DNA from: Lachnospiraceae bacterium
Lineage (GTDB): Bacteria > Bacillota > Clostridia > Lachnospirales > Lachnospiraceae
Length of the DNA: 64,000 bases
Assembly: GCA_902381685.1 (NCBI GenBank)
Contig: LR698958.1
Span: forward strand, 1,365,672 to 1,429,671
Direction: 5' to 3'
Positions 18,348-27,661 of this stretch are shown one piece after another. The translations under genes and the position numbers were made by a program. Positions within the stretch are counted from its first letter, which is position 1, and each line of letters starts with the position of its first letter. The notes beneath the pieces were generated by a model. It was given only the letters and a program-made list of their open reading frames with translations, made no database searches and was not told where the DNA came from.

Positions 18348-20162
18348 TTATTTATCGTCCAGTTTCAATACGCTCATAAATGCTTTCTGTGGGATTTCTA
18401 CATTTCCCACCTGACGCATTCTCTTCTTTCCTTCTTTTTGTTTCTCCAACAATTTTCTCTTACGGGAAATATCACCCCCGTAGCATTTTGCAAGTACGTC
18501 TTTACGCATTGCTTTTACTGTTTCTCTTGCAATGATTTTACTTCCCACAGCAGCCTGAATCGGTATTTCAAACAACTGTCTCGGTATTTCTTCTTTCAGT
18601 TTTTCACACATTTTTCTTCCACGCTCATATGCGCTTCCACTAAACACAATGAAAGATAAAGCATCGACTTCTTCTTTATTAATAAGAATATCCAGTTTAA
18701 CCAGTTCGGATTTCTCGTAACCGAGCATTTCATAATCAAAGGAAGCATATCCTCTTGAACGGGATTTTAATGCATCAAAGAAGTCATAGATAATCTCATT
18801 TAACGGTAAATGATAATGAAGAACCGCTCTCGTTTCTTCGATATATTCCATTCCCTGATATACGCCTCGTCTTTCCTGACAAAGATCCATTATCGCTCCG
18901 ATAAACTCTGAGGTTACCATAATTTCTGCTTTTACCATAGGTTCTTCCATATAGTCAATTTCTGCAGGATCCGGAAGGTTTGACGGGTTCGTCAAGTCAA
19001 TGACTTCTCCGTTTGTCTTATGCACTTTGTAGATAACTCCCGGTGCCGTTGTCACCAAGTCTAAATTATATTCTCTCTCCAGACGTTCCTGAATGATTTC
19101 CAAATGAAGAAGACCTAAAAATCCGCATCGGAAACCGAATCCCAATGCAATTGATGTTTCCGGTTCAAACTGAAGCGCGGCATCGTTTAACTGTAATTTC
19201 TCCAAAGCATCTCTTAAATCCTGATATTTTGCACCGTCTGCCGGATACATACCGCAGTATACCATCGGCTGTACTTTCTTATATCCCGGAAGCGCCTCTT
19301 TACAAGGATTTGACGCATTTGTAATCGTATCACCCACGCGTGTATCTTTTACATTTTTGAGGCTCGCTGTAATATAACCAACCATTCCCGCACTCAATTC
19401 ATCACAAGGAATAAACTGTCCCGCTCCAAAATATCCGACTTCCACAACTTCCGCCTTTGCCCCTGTTGCCATCATCTGAATCGTTGTTCCTTTTTTCACT
19501 GTTCCCTCTTTGATTCGGCAAAATACAATGACACCTTTATACGAATCATATACGGAATCAAAAATCAACGCCTGCAAAGGTGCGTCTGCATCTCCTGTCG
19601 GTGCAGGGATTTTCTCTACAATCTGTTCAAGGACGTCATCTACGTTTAATCCGGTTTTTGCTGAAATGCGCGGAGCATCTTCCGCCTCAATCCCAATGAC
19701 ATCTTCGATTTCTTCGATAACTCTCTCCGGCTCTGCACTTGGCAAATCTATCTTATTGATGACCGGCATAACATCTAAATCATGGTCTAACGCCAAATAT
19801 ACATTCGCCAATGTCTGTGCCTCCACACCCTGCGCCGCATCGACAACAAGAATTGCCCCGTCACAGGCAGCAAGACTTCTTGACACCTCATAGTTGAAAT
19901 CTACATGTCCCGGTGTATCAATTAGGTTAAAAATATATTCCTCTCCATTCTTTGCACGGTAAACCGTACGGACTGTCTGTGCCTTAATCGTAATCCCACG
20001 TTCTCTTTCCAATTCCATATTGTCAAGCACCTGAGACTGCATTTCCCTGCTCGTCAAAAGTCCTGTCTTTTCAATAATACGGTCTGCCAAAGTTGACTTA
20101 CCGTGATCTATATGTGCAATAATGCAAAAATTTCGTATTTTACTCTGTTCTATTCCTGCCAC
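18348..20162 (-). CDS. lepA: Elongation factor 4 (ribosomal back-translocase LepA)
   Basis: A 604-residue translational GTPase with G1 [10 protein letters not shown], switch [10 protein letters not shown] and G3 DTPGHVDF, then [11 protein letters not shown]. The EF-G-like domains and a LepA-specific C-terminal domain follow ([54 protein letters not shown]). The start is a GTG at 20162, with GGAGG seven bases upstream. LepA acts on stalled ribosomes during initiation and elongation under stress. It lies between holA (35 bp) and hemW. Confidence 0.98.
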   Translation of the reverse strand: MAGIEQSKIRNFCIIAHIDHGKSTLADRIIEKTGLLTSREMQSQVLDNMELERERGITIKAQTVRTVYRAKNGEEYIFNLIDTPGHVDFNYEVSRSLAACDGAILVVDAAQGVEAQTLANVYLALDHDLDVMPVINKIDLPSAEPERVIEEIEDVIGIEAEDAPRISAKTGLNVDDVLEQIVEKIPAPTGDADAPLQALIFDSVYDSYKGVIVFCRIKEGTVKKGTTIQMMATGAKAEVVEVGYFGAGQFIPCDELSAGMVGYITASLKNVKDTRVGDTITNASNPCKEALPGYKKVQPMVYCGMYPADGAKYQDLRDALEKLQLNDAALQFEPETSIALGFGFRCGFLGLLHLEIIQERLEREYNLDLVTTAPGVIYKVHKTNGEVIDLTNPSNLPDPAEIDYMEEPMVKAEIMVTSEFIGAIMDLCQERRGVYQGMEYIEETRAVLHYHLPLNEIIYDFFDALKSRSRGYASFDYEMLGYEKSELVKLDILINKEEVDALSFIVFSGSAYERGRKMCEKLKEEIPRQLFEIPIQAAVGSKIIARETVKAMRKDVLAKCYGGDISRKRKLLEKQKEGKKRMRQVGNVEIPQKAFMSVLKLDDK

Positions 20163-20197
20163 GTTTTTTCCTCCAATTACTCTAATCTAATTGATTA

Positions 20198-21184
20198 TTA
20201 TACACTATTTGAAGAGTATTTGACAATGAAAAGTTCCACCGCCAGCACATCTCCCAAACGTCCTGTTTTTACTCTCTCTTCTATATCCACACTTTCTTCC
20301 AAAATCTTTCTCAATTCTTCCTGCGAAAAACTTCTCGACTGCTCTATATATTTTCCTACGGCATAAGGGTGCAGCCCCGCCTTGGAAGCAATCGTTTTTT
20401 TGTCATACCCTTCTCCTGCCATTTCCTTTACTTCCATTAAAAGACGGAACTGTCTGGAAAGAAGATACAAAATTCGCATTGCCGGTTCTTTTAACGCCAG
20501 CAAATCATAATATCTGTCCAACGCCCTCTTTTGCTTTTTCTCCGCAACCGCGTTGACCATGTCAAAGATTTCATTTGTAATCTGCATTGTACAGATTGCA
20601 TCTATATCCTCCATATTAATCACATCGTTATTTAATGTGTAACAGAAAAGTTTTTCCATCTCCTTTTGCAGATTTTCCATATCCGTTCCACACTTTGACA
20701 ACAGATAGTAAATAGTTGACTCCGCAATCTGTTTTCCTTCTTTTTTTACATTGCCATAAATCCAACGCACTAAAGTTTTCTCGTCCTGCCTTGCAAGTTC
20801 AACTATTCTCCCCTTATCTTTTACCGCCTTAAACATTTTTCCTCTTTTATCCAACTCTGTTTCCACAAAAATGAAATAAGTTGTCTCCGGAATTTCTTTC
20901 ATATATTCCGCAAGTTCAGCAGTAGCATTTTTGAAAAATCCTGAATTTTCAATGACAATCAGCCTTCTCTCACTGAAAAAAGGCATTGTTTCCGACAAAT
21001 CAATGATTTCTTTAACGTCTATTCCCTTTCCCTCGTAGTAAGCATAATTCATCGTATCCCCCTCTGAAATCAACGCCTTTGTCAATCTGTCCTTATATTG
21101 TTTTTTTAAATAGTTTTCCTCTCCAAACAGAAGGTAAACCCGCTTAAAGTTCCCTGTCTTTAAATCTTCATTCAGACTCTTCAT
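20198..21184 (-). CDS. holA: DNA polymerase III delta subunit
   Basis: A 328-residue clamp-loader subunit. The N-terminus (RVYLLFGEENYLKKQYKDRL) and middle parts (ETTYFIFVETELDKRGKMFK, LSKCGTDMENLQKEMEKL) follow the HolA/YqeN pattern, and the C-terminal collar region includes HPYAVGKYIEQSRSFSQEEL. It opens the beta sliding clamp during loading. The gene follows comEC with a 43-bp gap, the arrangement usual in Firmicutes (comEA-comEC-holA), though rpsT does not follow here; lepA does. Confidence 0.93.
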   Translation of the reverse strand: MKSLNEDLKTGNFKRVYLLFGEENYLKKQYKDRLTKALISEGDTMNYAYYEGKGIDVKEIIDLSETMPFFSERRLIVIENSGFFKNATAELAEYMKEIPETTYFIFVETELDKRGKMFKAVKDKGRIVELARQDEKTLVRWIYGNVKKEGKQIAESTIYYLLSKCGTDMENLQKEMEKLFCYTLNNDVINMEDIDAICTMQITNEIFDMVNAVAEKKQKRALDRYYDLLALKEPAMRILYLLSRQFRLLMEVKEMAGEGYDKKTIASKAGLHPYAVGKYIEQSRSFSQEELRKILEESVDIEERVKTGRLGDVLAVELFIVKYSSNSV

Positions 21185-21227
21185 CGTTCTCTCCTCGCAT
21201 ACATTCTCTCTACAGTATAATCAAATC

Positions 21228-23426
21228 TTATTTTTTCTGCAAGGAAAATAAATAGCACTCTATCTCCATTTCTCTTCCGTCCGTCTTTAAGGTAACACTC
21301 CCATTTTCTTTTGTACCGTATGCGGATATATTTGCTTTTTCTAACCTGTCCAGCAATTCTTTATGCGGGTGTCCGTAAGAGTTTTTCCGCCCGCTTGAAA
21401 TCAGCCCGATTTTTGCCCGCAGTTTATCCAATATTTCCTCTTTCGTAGAATGCTTCGAACCGTGGTGCGCCACTTTCAGTACATCATACCTTCCGCTTAT
21501 TTCCTCTTCCAATTCCTTTTCACCTTCCCCTTCCACGTCCCCGGTAAACAGTGCGTCAAATTCTCCGTATTGCAGGGAAAGTACCATGGAACTTGCATTT
21601 CCCACTTCCCCTTCATAAGTATCGCTCGGAAAAATACACTGTATTTTCATATCACCCTCTGTCAACTGCTGCCCTTTTTGCAAAACAAATACTTTGGTTC
21701 CGAAACGAATCGCCTTGTTTGCCAACTTTGTCAACGTCTTATCCCACACTTTTTTCGCGGGAAGAACAAGATTTTTGATTGTAATTCCTGTTTTCTGTCT
21801 CGCAAGCATCTCATCAATTCCACTCAAATGATCCAAATCTCCGTGGGAAACAAAAACATAGTCCACCGTTTCCACGCCCTTCGCCTTTAAAAAGGGTTCT
21901 ATCCTGTATTTCCCCACCTGTTTCACGTCACTGCTTCCACCGTCAATCAGATAGGTCACTTTTTCAGGACCACACAGGAAATTTCCATCTCCCTGCCCCA
22001 CGTCCAGCATAGTGATTTCCAATTCACCTCTAGCGAGATTATTTGGGACTGTAAATAAAAATATAGAAAAAAAGATTACCGCCTTCCTATATCTCTTTTC
22101 CACTTTTTCCTCTTTTCTCTGCATATATAGTATAAAAAGAAGTAAAAGCAGATAACAAACTACAACCTGCCACCATTTTGGTTTTCCCAAAACTATTCTC
22201 GGGTGCGGAAACTCCATCGCCAATTCACATAAACGGTTGTACAGCGTTAGAAAAAATCCGCTCCCTTTTAAAATCCATACGCCTAAGGACTGAAATATAA
22301 AGCAGATAGCAACTCCAAAAAGCGCCATTCCAAGCAAAAAAGGCATAAGCGGAATAACAAATATATTTAACAAAAGTGCATACGTCGGCACTTCAAAAAA
22401 GAAATACAGCGTAACCGGAAACAGAAAAAGTTGGATTGCTACGCTGAAACAGATACCTTCCGCCCATTTCTTTTCACATGGAAAGAGTTTTTCTAAAATC
22501 GGCTTCAACAAAATAATACCAAGAACCGCACCAAAAGAAAGTAAAAATCCCGCATCAAAGAAATACTGTGGAGACCGGCAGATAATAACAGCGGCAGCCA
22601 CACTAAGACTTGTCGGCAAATCATATACTCTCCCTGTTATATCCGCCCCGATTTTAATAAGAAACATCATTAACGCTCTAAGGGTGGATACTCCCGCTCC
22701 CGTCATCACCGTATACAAAATCAGAAAAACACTGACCGCTCCCCCTGATATTTTGTAGGAAAATCCCATTTTCCGAAGACCTTTATACAGGAAATTTCCA
22801 ATAAACGACAGATGAAGACCGGAAATGGCCAAAATATGCCCTATTCCGTTTACCTGATACATTTCCTTCCATTTTGGACTCATCTCACTTTTTTCTCCCA
22901 GTAATATTCCACTTATCATACCGCCTTTTTCTTTTCCCAATATGCCACATACAATCTGATGACATTTTTCCCGAAACTTTAAAAGTCCTTCTCTTACAGC
23001 CCATGTTTCCTCTGACAGCATTTTCACTTTCGTGGAAAAGACGGACAAAGAAATCCCCTGTTTTTCATAATAAAATTTCTGGTCATAGTTCCCAAAATTT
23101 CTTGGCACATCGAAAAAACGAACTGTCCCCACAGCAGAAATTTTATTTCCGAGTGCGGTTTTCATCATCGTTTTATCATACACCGTTATTTTTATATTTT
23201 TTATTCTGTGATTCCGATGCAGAATCCTTGCATCTTTCAGATATAAGATTTGCCCGTTAGAACTCTTTTCTTTTCGATAGATTTGCCCCGATACACCGAC
23301 CTGTTTCCCTTCAAACTCTTTAAAAGACTCTGTGGCGGGAACCATCTCTCTGATTCCCGCCACAAACAAGAAAACCTGTACGGCAATAAGAATACTGCAA
23401 ACTATACAAAGTGGTCTTTTTCTCAT
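21228..23426 (-). CDS. comEC: DNA internalization channel ComEC/Rec2
   Basis: A 732-residue membrane protein with the complete ComEC layout. It has an N-terminal DUF4131-type soluble region (residues 30-150), then the competence-domain membrane helices (GILLGEKSEMSPKW, NGIGHILAISGLHLSFIGN, about 160-460). A C-terminal metallo-beta-lactamase domain follows (MLDVGQGDGNF, FVSHGDLDHLSGIDEML, KVAHHGSKHSTKEEIL). In transformable bacteria it carries single-stranded DNA across the membrane and the C-terminal domain may degrade one strand. It directly abuts the GerMN gene, with the stop and start codons adjacent. No truncation is seen, so DNA uptake could be functional. Confidence 0.95.
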   Translation of the reverse strand: MRKRPLCIVCSILIAVQVFLFVAGIREMVPATESFKEFEGKQVGVSGQIYRKEKSSNGQILYLKDARILHRNHRIKNIKITVYDKTMMKTALGNKISAVGTVRFFDVPRNFGNYDQKFYYEKQGISLSVFSTKVKMLSEETWAVREGLLKFREKCHQIVCGILGKEKGGMISGILLGEKSEMSPKWKEMYQVNGIGHILAISGLHLSFIGNFLYKGLRKMGFSYKISGGAVSVFLILYTVMTGAGVSTLRALMMFLIKIGADITGRVYDLPTSLSVAAAVIICRSPQYFFDAGFLLSFGAVLGIILLKPILEKLFPCEKKWAEGICFSVAIQLFLFPVTLYFFFEVPTYALLLNIFVIPLMPFLLGMALFGVAICFIFQSLGVWILKGSGFFLTLYNRLCELAMEFPHPRIVLGKPKWWQVVVCYLLLLLFILYMQRKEEKVEKRYRKAVIFFSIFLFTVPNNLARGELEITMLDVGQGDGNFLCGPEKVTYLIDGGSSDVKQVGKYRIEPFLKAKGVETVDYVFVSHGDLDHLSGIDEMLARQKTGITIKNLVLPAKKVWDKTLTKLANKAIRFGTKVFVLQKGQQLTEGDMKIQCIFPSDTYEGEVGNASSMVLSLQYGEFDALFTGDVEGEGEKELEEEISGRYDVLKVAHHGSKHSTKEEILDKLRAKIGLISSGRKNSYGHPHKELLDRLEKANISAYGTKENGSVTLKTDGREMEIECYLFSLQKK

Positions 23427-24347
23427 TTATTCATGCTCTACTAATTCCACATTTCTGTCAAAAGGCTCATTCAGATAAACTGCCTCCTGAAATTTTACCG
23501 ATGTTTCCCCCTCCACTGAAATCTGTACACGGCTCGCTTTTCCGTTACTGATCAGTGAATTGACGATGCCGTAAATAACAACTTTCGGTTCAACATCAAA
23601 CTTTTGCTCCCAAAATTGTTTATCAAAATTTACATAACATATTCCGTCTTTCACGGAAACATTCAATACTTTTACCTGCGAAGGCAATACAGGTTTTGCC
23701 CCGCTCGTTTCCGGTCCTTTCATCAACTGCTCAATAACAAGTTTTTCTATGGACGTATCTCCCGAATATCTTACATTTACTTTTTCGGAAATAAGCCCGT
23801 CCCCTTTCTCATTTGCGAAAAACAAAGTCAGTGTCGTCTGCTGGCTGGACTTCAACGCATTTTTCGTATCTTTTACAAAAGAATCCGCTTTCATAAAACC
23901 TACAACATCTCCGCTTTTCGTTCTGAACGGTTCTTCTCCTATATAAAACGCCACCTTTTCAATCCCATCAATCTGTGTCAGCGACTGCACAATGGACGCG
24001 CGGCAGAGAATTTCTTCTACCTCTTCCAGTTCCAAGTATTTCTCATTCATATGGATATGCACTTCATCTGCCTTGACTTCCACTTTTTTTATCTTTACTT
24101 CCGGCGGAATAGGCGCCTTTACCTCGATTGTCTCAGGCGTTTCTGCCAGTTTCTCAAGCATTTTATTTACTGCTTTCTCAGGTGTATCTTCTTTTATTTC
24201 ATAGGATTCTTTTTCCAGTGCAGTTCCTTCCATATTAACATAATAAAGAAAAGGACCTTTCCCTTCTTTTTCCTCTTTTGATTGACAGCCCGACAAAAGT
24301 ACAAGCATCAGAACACCTATTATTACTGTTATTTTCTGCCTCTTCAT
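23427..24347 (-). CDS. GerMN-domain lipoprotein
   Basis: A 306-residue lipoprotein; the lipobox LLSGC places Cys at residue 21. Two GerMN domains follow, at about residues 35-150 and 165-290, visible as paired strand-helix units ending in VEEILCRASIVQSLTQIDGIEKV and VVIYGIVNSLISNGKASRVQ. GerM proteins function in sporulation and germination in Bacillus, and the domain is also found in LpqB-like lipoproteins encoded next to two-component systems. Here it lies 14 bp after the histidine kinase gene, which suggests an LpqB-like sensory accessory. It is inferred to sit on the outer face of the membrane. Confidence 0.8.
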   Translation of the reverse strand: MKRQKITVIIGVLMLVLLSGCQSKEEKEGKGPFLYYVNMEGTALEKESYEIKEDTPEKAVNKMLEKLAETPETIEVKAPIPPEVKIKKVEVKADEVHIHMNEKYLELEEVEEILCRASIVQSLTQIDGIEKVAFYIGEEPFRTKSGDVVGFMKADSFVKDTKNALKSSQQTTLTLFFANEKGDGLISEKVNVRYSGDTSIEKLVIEQLMKGPETSGAKPVLPSQVKVLNVSVKDGICYVNFDKQFWEQKFDVEPKVVIYGIVNSLISNGKASRVQISVEGETSVKFQEAVYLNEPFDRNVELVEHE

Positions 24348-24361
24348 ATACTTTCCCTCTT

Positions 24362-25771
24362 TTAAACGATGTACGTCAGCGGAACACGAACGGTAAATGT
24401 CGTTCCTTCTCCCTCTTCACTGTACACTTTTACCGCACCTCTGTGCATAACAATCGCATTTCGAGCAATGGCAAGTCCAAGTCCCGTACCGCCTATTTCT
24501 CTTGAATGTGATTTATCAACACGATAAAATCTTTCAAAAATATGCTCTGTATCTTCCTTCGGAATTCCGATTCCCGAATCCGCAACTTTCACATAAAAAT
24601 ACTTATGGTCTGCATTTAAGGAAACATGTACCCAGCCATCGTCCCTGTTGTACTTAATGGCATTTTCCACAAGATTGGATAGCGCCAATGTCAGTTTCAC
24701 CTCGTCCACCTCTGCCGTCACAGGACGGAACGACTCAAATACAAGTTCAATATTGCGCTGCGCCGCTATAGGTCTTAAACGTTTCAAAATACGTTCCACC
24801 AGTTCATTGATATTTTCCGGCTGTACGGTCAGGTTCATCGTTGTTTTGTCCATCTTTACAAGAGAAAGTAAATCATTGATGATTTTATTCTCCCTTTCTA
24901 TCTCTTCCGCAATGTCACCCATAAACTCCTGATACAGTTCTACCGGAACGTCTTCCTGTGCAAGCAGGGAATCCGCCAACACTTTCATTGACGTAAGAGG
25001 TGTCTTCAACTCGTGAGAGACATTTGATACAAATTCCTGTCTGGAGTCATCGACTACCTTAAGACGCCCAAGCATCTTATTAAACGCTTCCGATATCAAT
25101 GTTGTTTCCGTATACGCATTCTCATGAAGATTATCCGAATCATATCCCTCATTTACATCTTCAATCGCCTTCGTAATTCTTGCAAAAGGTTTTACCATAA
25201 GGGCAGAAAGTACAAATGCCAGCAGCAAAATAATAATCGCCATTGTGATTACAATAATTGTAGCTTTCGTTTCCAGTTCCACCTGATTATTTAAAATAGC
25301 ATCAGTCGAAACGCTCATCAAAATAACTCCCACAACTTTTTTGCCGTCTTTAACCGGTATTGTCACCTCAGCGTAGTGGTTCTTTTTATCGTGATATGTC
25401 GTTCCCTTTCCCTGATAACATTTCAAGACGTCTTCTGAAACAACCGTCTTTCCTTCTTCCAGTTCGTATGTGTCTTTCACAATCCGGAATTCATCGTTAA
25501 TCACCAAAATACGACCATTATAAATATTAGATAATTGCGTCAGTTCCGCATTGACTACTTCAGATTTGGCATCAATCAGATAGTTATAACTTTTTAACTG
25601 ATTCGATAGAATTGCACATTGATTTTGAATCTCCGCGGTTCTTGCAGATACGGTCCGGTCAATATAATTGTCCAAAATTGCTGACTTTAAAATCGCACAC
25701 GGAATAATTCCAAAAAGAACAAGCAATAAAAGAATGCGAAACCGCAGACTTTTAAAAAACTTGTTTTTCAT
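24362..25771 (-). CDS. Membrane sensor histidine kinase
   Basis: A 469-residue kinase. The start MKNKFFKSLRFRI (ATG 25771) has AAGGAG just upstream; longer frames have no site. Two membrane helices flank an extracellular sensor of about 150 residues (PAS/Cache-like). HAMP follows, then the H box SHELKTPLTSMK, the N box NLVENAIKYN, and G boxes DSGIGIP and GGTGLGLAIA. It resembles the WalK/PhoR/ResE group. It begins 7 bp after the response regulator and is followed by the GerMN lipoprotein, so the three gene products probably form one signalling unit. Confidence 0.92.
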   Translation of the reverse strand: MKNKFFKSLRFRILLLLVLFGIIPCAILKSAILDNYIDRTVSARTAEIQNQCAILSNQLKSYNYLIDAKSEVVNAELTQLSNIYNGRILVINDEFRIVKDTYELEEGKTVVSEDVLKCYQGKGTTYHDKKNHYAEVTIPVKDGKKVVGVILMSVSTDAILNNQVELETKATIIVITMAIIILLLAFVLSALMVKPFARITKAIEDVNEGYDSDNLHENAYTETTLISEAFNKMLGRLKVVDDSRQEFVSNVSHELKTPLTSMKVLADSLLAQEDVPVELYQEFMGDIAEEIERENKIINDLLSLVKMDKTTMNLTVQPENINELVERILKRLRPIAAQRNIELVFESFRPVTAEVDEVKLTLALSNLVENAIKYNRDDGWVHVSLNADHKYFYVKVADSGIGIPKEDTEHIFERFYRVDKSHSREIGGTGLGLAIARNAIVMHRGAVKVYSEEGEGTTFTVRVPLTYIV

Positions 25772-25778
25772 CTTCTCC

Positions 25779-26468
25779 TTAACCCCTAAAATAGTAACCA
25801 ACTCCCCACTTTGTATATACATACTTCGGCTCACTCGGATTTGGCTCTACTTTCTCACGAAGTCTTCTGACATGAACGTCAACCGTTCTCGCATCGCCCG
25901 GATATTCATATCCCCAAACAATGTTAAGAAGTTCTTCCCTGCTGTATACTTTATCCGGATTTGTCGCCAAAAGTTCCAGCAAATCGAACTCTTTTGCCGT
26001 CAGATTAATTTCTTTCCCGTCCACATAAACCCTTCTGCTCTGGCGGTCAATCTTCATATCGTTTTTCAAAATAATATTCTTGTCTTCTTTTTCTTTTACA
26101 CTCTTACCCGTGCGGCGCATGATTGCTTTGATACGTGCCTTTACTTCCAATATATTAAACGGTTTTGTTATGTAGTCATCTGCCCCATACTCAAGTCCCA
26201 AAATTTTATCCATATCATCACCTTTTGCCGTCAACATGACAACCGGAACGTCTGAAAATTCTCTTATCATCTGACACACTTCAAATCCTGTATATTTAGG
26301 AAGCATAATGTCCAATAAAATCAAATCATATTCCTGTGCTTTTGCCTTCTCAAGCGCCTCTTCTCCGTCATATGCACAATCTACTTCCATTCCGTCCTGC
26401 TCCAGACTAAAGCGGATTCCTTTTACAATCAACTTTTCGTCATCTACAACCAAAACCTTTTTACCCAT
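25779..26468 (-). CDS. OmpR/PhoB-family response regulator
   Basis: The 229-residue protein has a receiver domain (KVLVVDDEKLIVKGI, phosphoacceptor LLDIMLPK near residue 53, MLTAKGDDMD, and KPFNILEV with the conserved Lys). The winged-helix trans_reg_C domain follows (LTAKEFDLLELLATNP, VDVHVRRLREKVEP, KWGVGYYFRG). It pairs with the kinase encoded immediately downstream. It lies 11 bp after comEA, so competence-type genes and this two-component system share a transcript. Its targets cannot be told from the window. Confidence 0.95.
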   Translation of the reverse strand: MGKKVLVVDDEKLIVKGIRFSLEQDGMEVDCAYDGEEALEKAKAQEYDLILLDIMLPKYTGFEVCQMIREFSDVPVVMLTAKGDDMDKILGLEYGADDYITKPFNILEVKARIKAIMRRTGKSVKEKEDKNIILKNDMKIDRQSRRVYVDGKEINLTAKEFDLLELLATNPDKVYSREELLNIVWGYEYPGDARTVDVHVRRLREKVEPNPSEPKYVYTKWGVGYYFRG

Positions 26469-26479
26469 AACCTTCTCCC

Positions 26480-27040
26480 TTATCTTACTACAATCTGTTC
26501 TTTTATTTTATTAAATACACCGCTTTTGATTCCCTCAATCTCCATTATTTCTTCGATTGACTGAAATCTCCCTTTTTCCTCTCTATACTGTATAATACTT
26601 TTCGCCTTAGACTGTCCGATTCCCGTAAGCGTCATCAATTCTTCCTCCGTTGCCGTGTTCAAATTGATTTTGCCGTCGTCTTTCGTCTGACTCTCCTGTG
26701 CGGCTTCCCCCTCTGCTGCTTTCTCAGGAACACAAATCTGTGCTTCGTCCTTAATCTTCTCAGCCTGGTTCAGCGCCGCCTTATCAGCCTTCTCTGTCAT
26801 ACCTCCCGCCATCTCAATGGCTTCATATATGCGGCTTCCGGCAGGCAGCCTATAAACGCCCGGTTTCCTTACCGCCCCACAGACATAAACAACCTGAATA
26901 TTCTCAGAAACTTCCTCCTCTTCTGTCGCATCTTCCTTCTCAGTCACTTCCTCAAGTTGAACCGTCTCCTTCTTCTGACAGCCGGCGAGTATACAAATTG
27001 CTATACAAATTCCCAAACAATAACATAATATTCTATGCAT
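26480..27040 (-). CDS. comEA: ComEA-like DNA-binding lipoprotein
   Basis: A 186-residue protein with a signal peptide and lipobox ILAGC, so it appears lipid-anchored. An acidic linker follows, then an SLBB domain (VVYVCGAVRKPGVYRLPAGSRIYEAI, about 50-105). The C-terminus has a tandem helix-hairpin-helix (INLNTATEEELMTLTGIGQSK, RFQSIEEIMEIEGIKSGVFNKI). ComEA binds incoming double-stranded DNA outside the cell and passes it to ComEC. It is the first gene behind the promoter at 27100-27128. The lipobox replaces the usual transmembrane anchor. Confidence 0.9.
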   Translation of the reverse strand: MHRILCYCLGICIAICILAGCQKKETVQLEEVTEKEDATEEEEVSENIQVVYVCGAVRKPGVYRLPAGSRIYEAIEMAGGMTEKADKAALNQAEKIKDEAQICVPEKAAEGEAAQESQTKDDGKINLNTATEEELMTLTGIGQSKAKSIIQYREEKGRFQSIEEIMEIEGIKSGVFNKIKEQIVVR

Positions 27041-27099
27041 AAATCCTCCTTGTAATTCTTTATCAAAATTACAATACCCCTCTATGCTTAGACATACAT

Positions 27100-27128
27100 A
27101 TTATAACGAATTTCCTATTCAAATACAA
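27100..27128 (-). promoter_or_regulatory. SigA-type promoter of the comEA-RR-HK-gerMN-comEC-holA-lepA-hemW run
   Basis: On the minus strand TTGTAT (27128-27123), 17-nt spacer, TATAAT (27105-27100), 60 bp upstream of comEA. No other convincing promoter was noticed downstream until hemW ends, but internal promoters in coding sequence cannot be excluded. Confidence 0.7.
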
Positions 27129-27560
27129 CTACTTCCACTGGAAAATTCCCACTCCTACAAGCGCTATTATCATACCGATTACCCTCCTCCACTCAAGAGG
27201 CTGTTTCTCCACACCGAACAATCCTAAAACCTCAATTACATAGGCGACAATAAGTTGCGAGATAACGATGAGAAGCGCCGCTTTAGCCGGTCCTAACTGT
27301 TCCATACTCTTAATGACCGTCCACGTAATCCCTGCGCCGATAACGCCACCAAGCAAAACATATTTCGGCTCAACTTTTGCGATAGTCATGACACTGTCCC
27401 TTCCGGCGAAAAACCATGCCACTACGCAGAGAAGAAATGCAGTCAACTGCACCCACGCATTTGACACCCACATTCCGGTTGTCTTTGTCACCTGCGTATT
27501 AAACACTCCCTGTACGCTCATCAGCGCCCCCGACAGAAGAGCAATAATAAATCCAACCAT
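27129..27560 (-). CDS. DMT-superfamily transporter of the YdcZ/DUF606 type
   Basis: A 143-residue protein with four hydrophobic helices. The start MVGFIIALLSG (27560) follows GGGAGGAATCAATT. MSVQGVFNTQVTK and the closing GMIIALVGVGIFQW match the DUF606/EamA-half family, whose members work as dimers. The solute is unknown. The stop codon touches the comEA operon promoter. The gene is alone, with the divergently unrelated deacetylase terminator upstream. Confidence 0.85.
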   Translation of the reverse strand: MVGFIIALLSGALMSVQGVFNTQVTKTTGMWVSNAWVQLTAFLLCVVAWFFAGRDSVMTIAKVEPKYVLLGGVIGAGITWTVIKSMEQLGPAKAALLIVISQLIVAYVIEVLGLFGVEKQPLEWRRVIGMIIALVGVGIFQWK

Positions 27561-27633
27561 AATTGATTCCTCCCAGAACATTTCTTTTTAACATATTATG
27601 TCCTCGCATTGCTTTTCTATTCGGAAGTATTAA

Positions 27634-27659
27634 AAAAGACAGAGAAATCTCTGCCTTTT
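27634..27659 (-). terminator. Terminator after the polysaccharide deacetylase gene
   Basis: A 12-bp stem with one G-U pair (AAAAGGCAGAGA / TCTCTGTCTTTT) and a 2-nt loop, followed by TTAATA on the minus strand, 2 bp past the stop codon. Confidence 0.8.
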
Positions 27660-27661
27660 CA

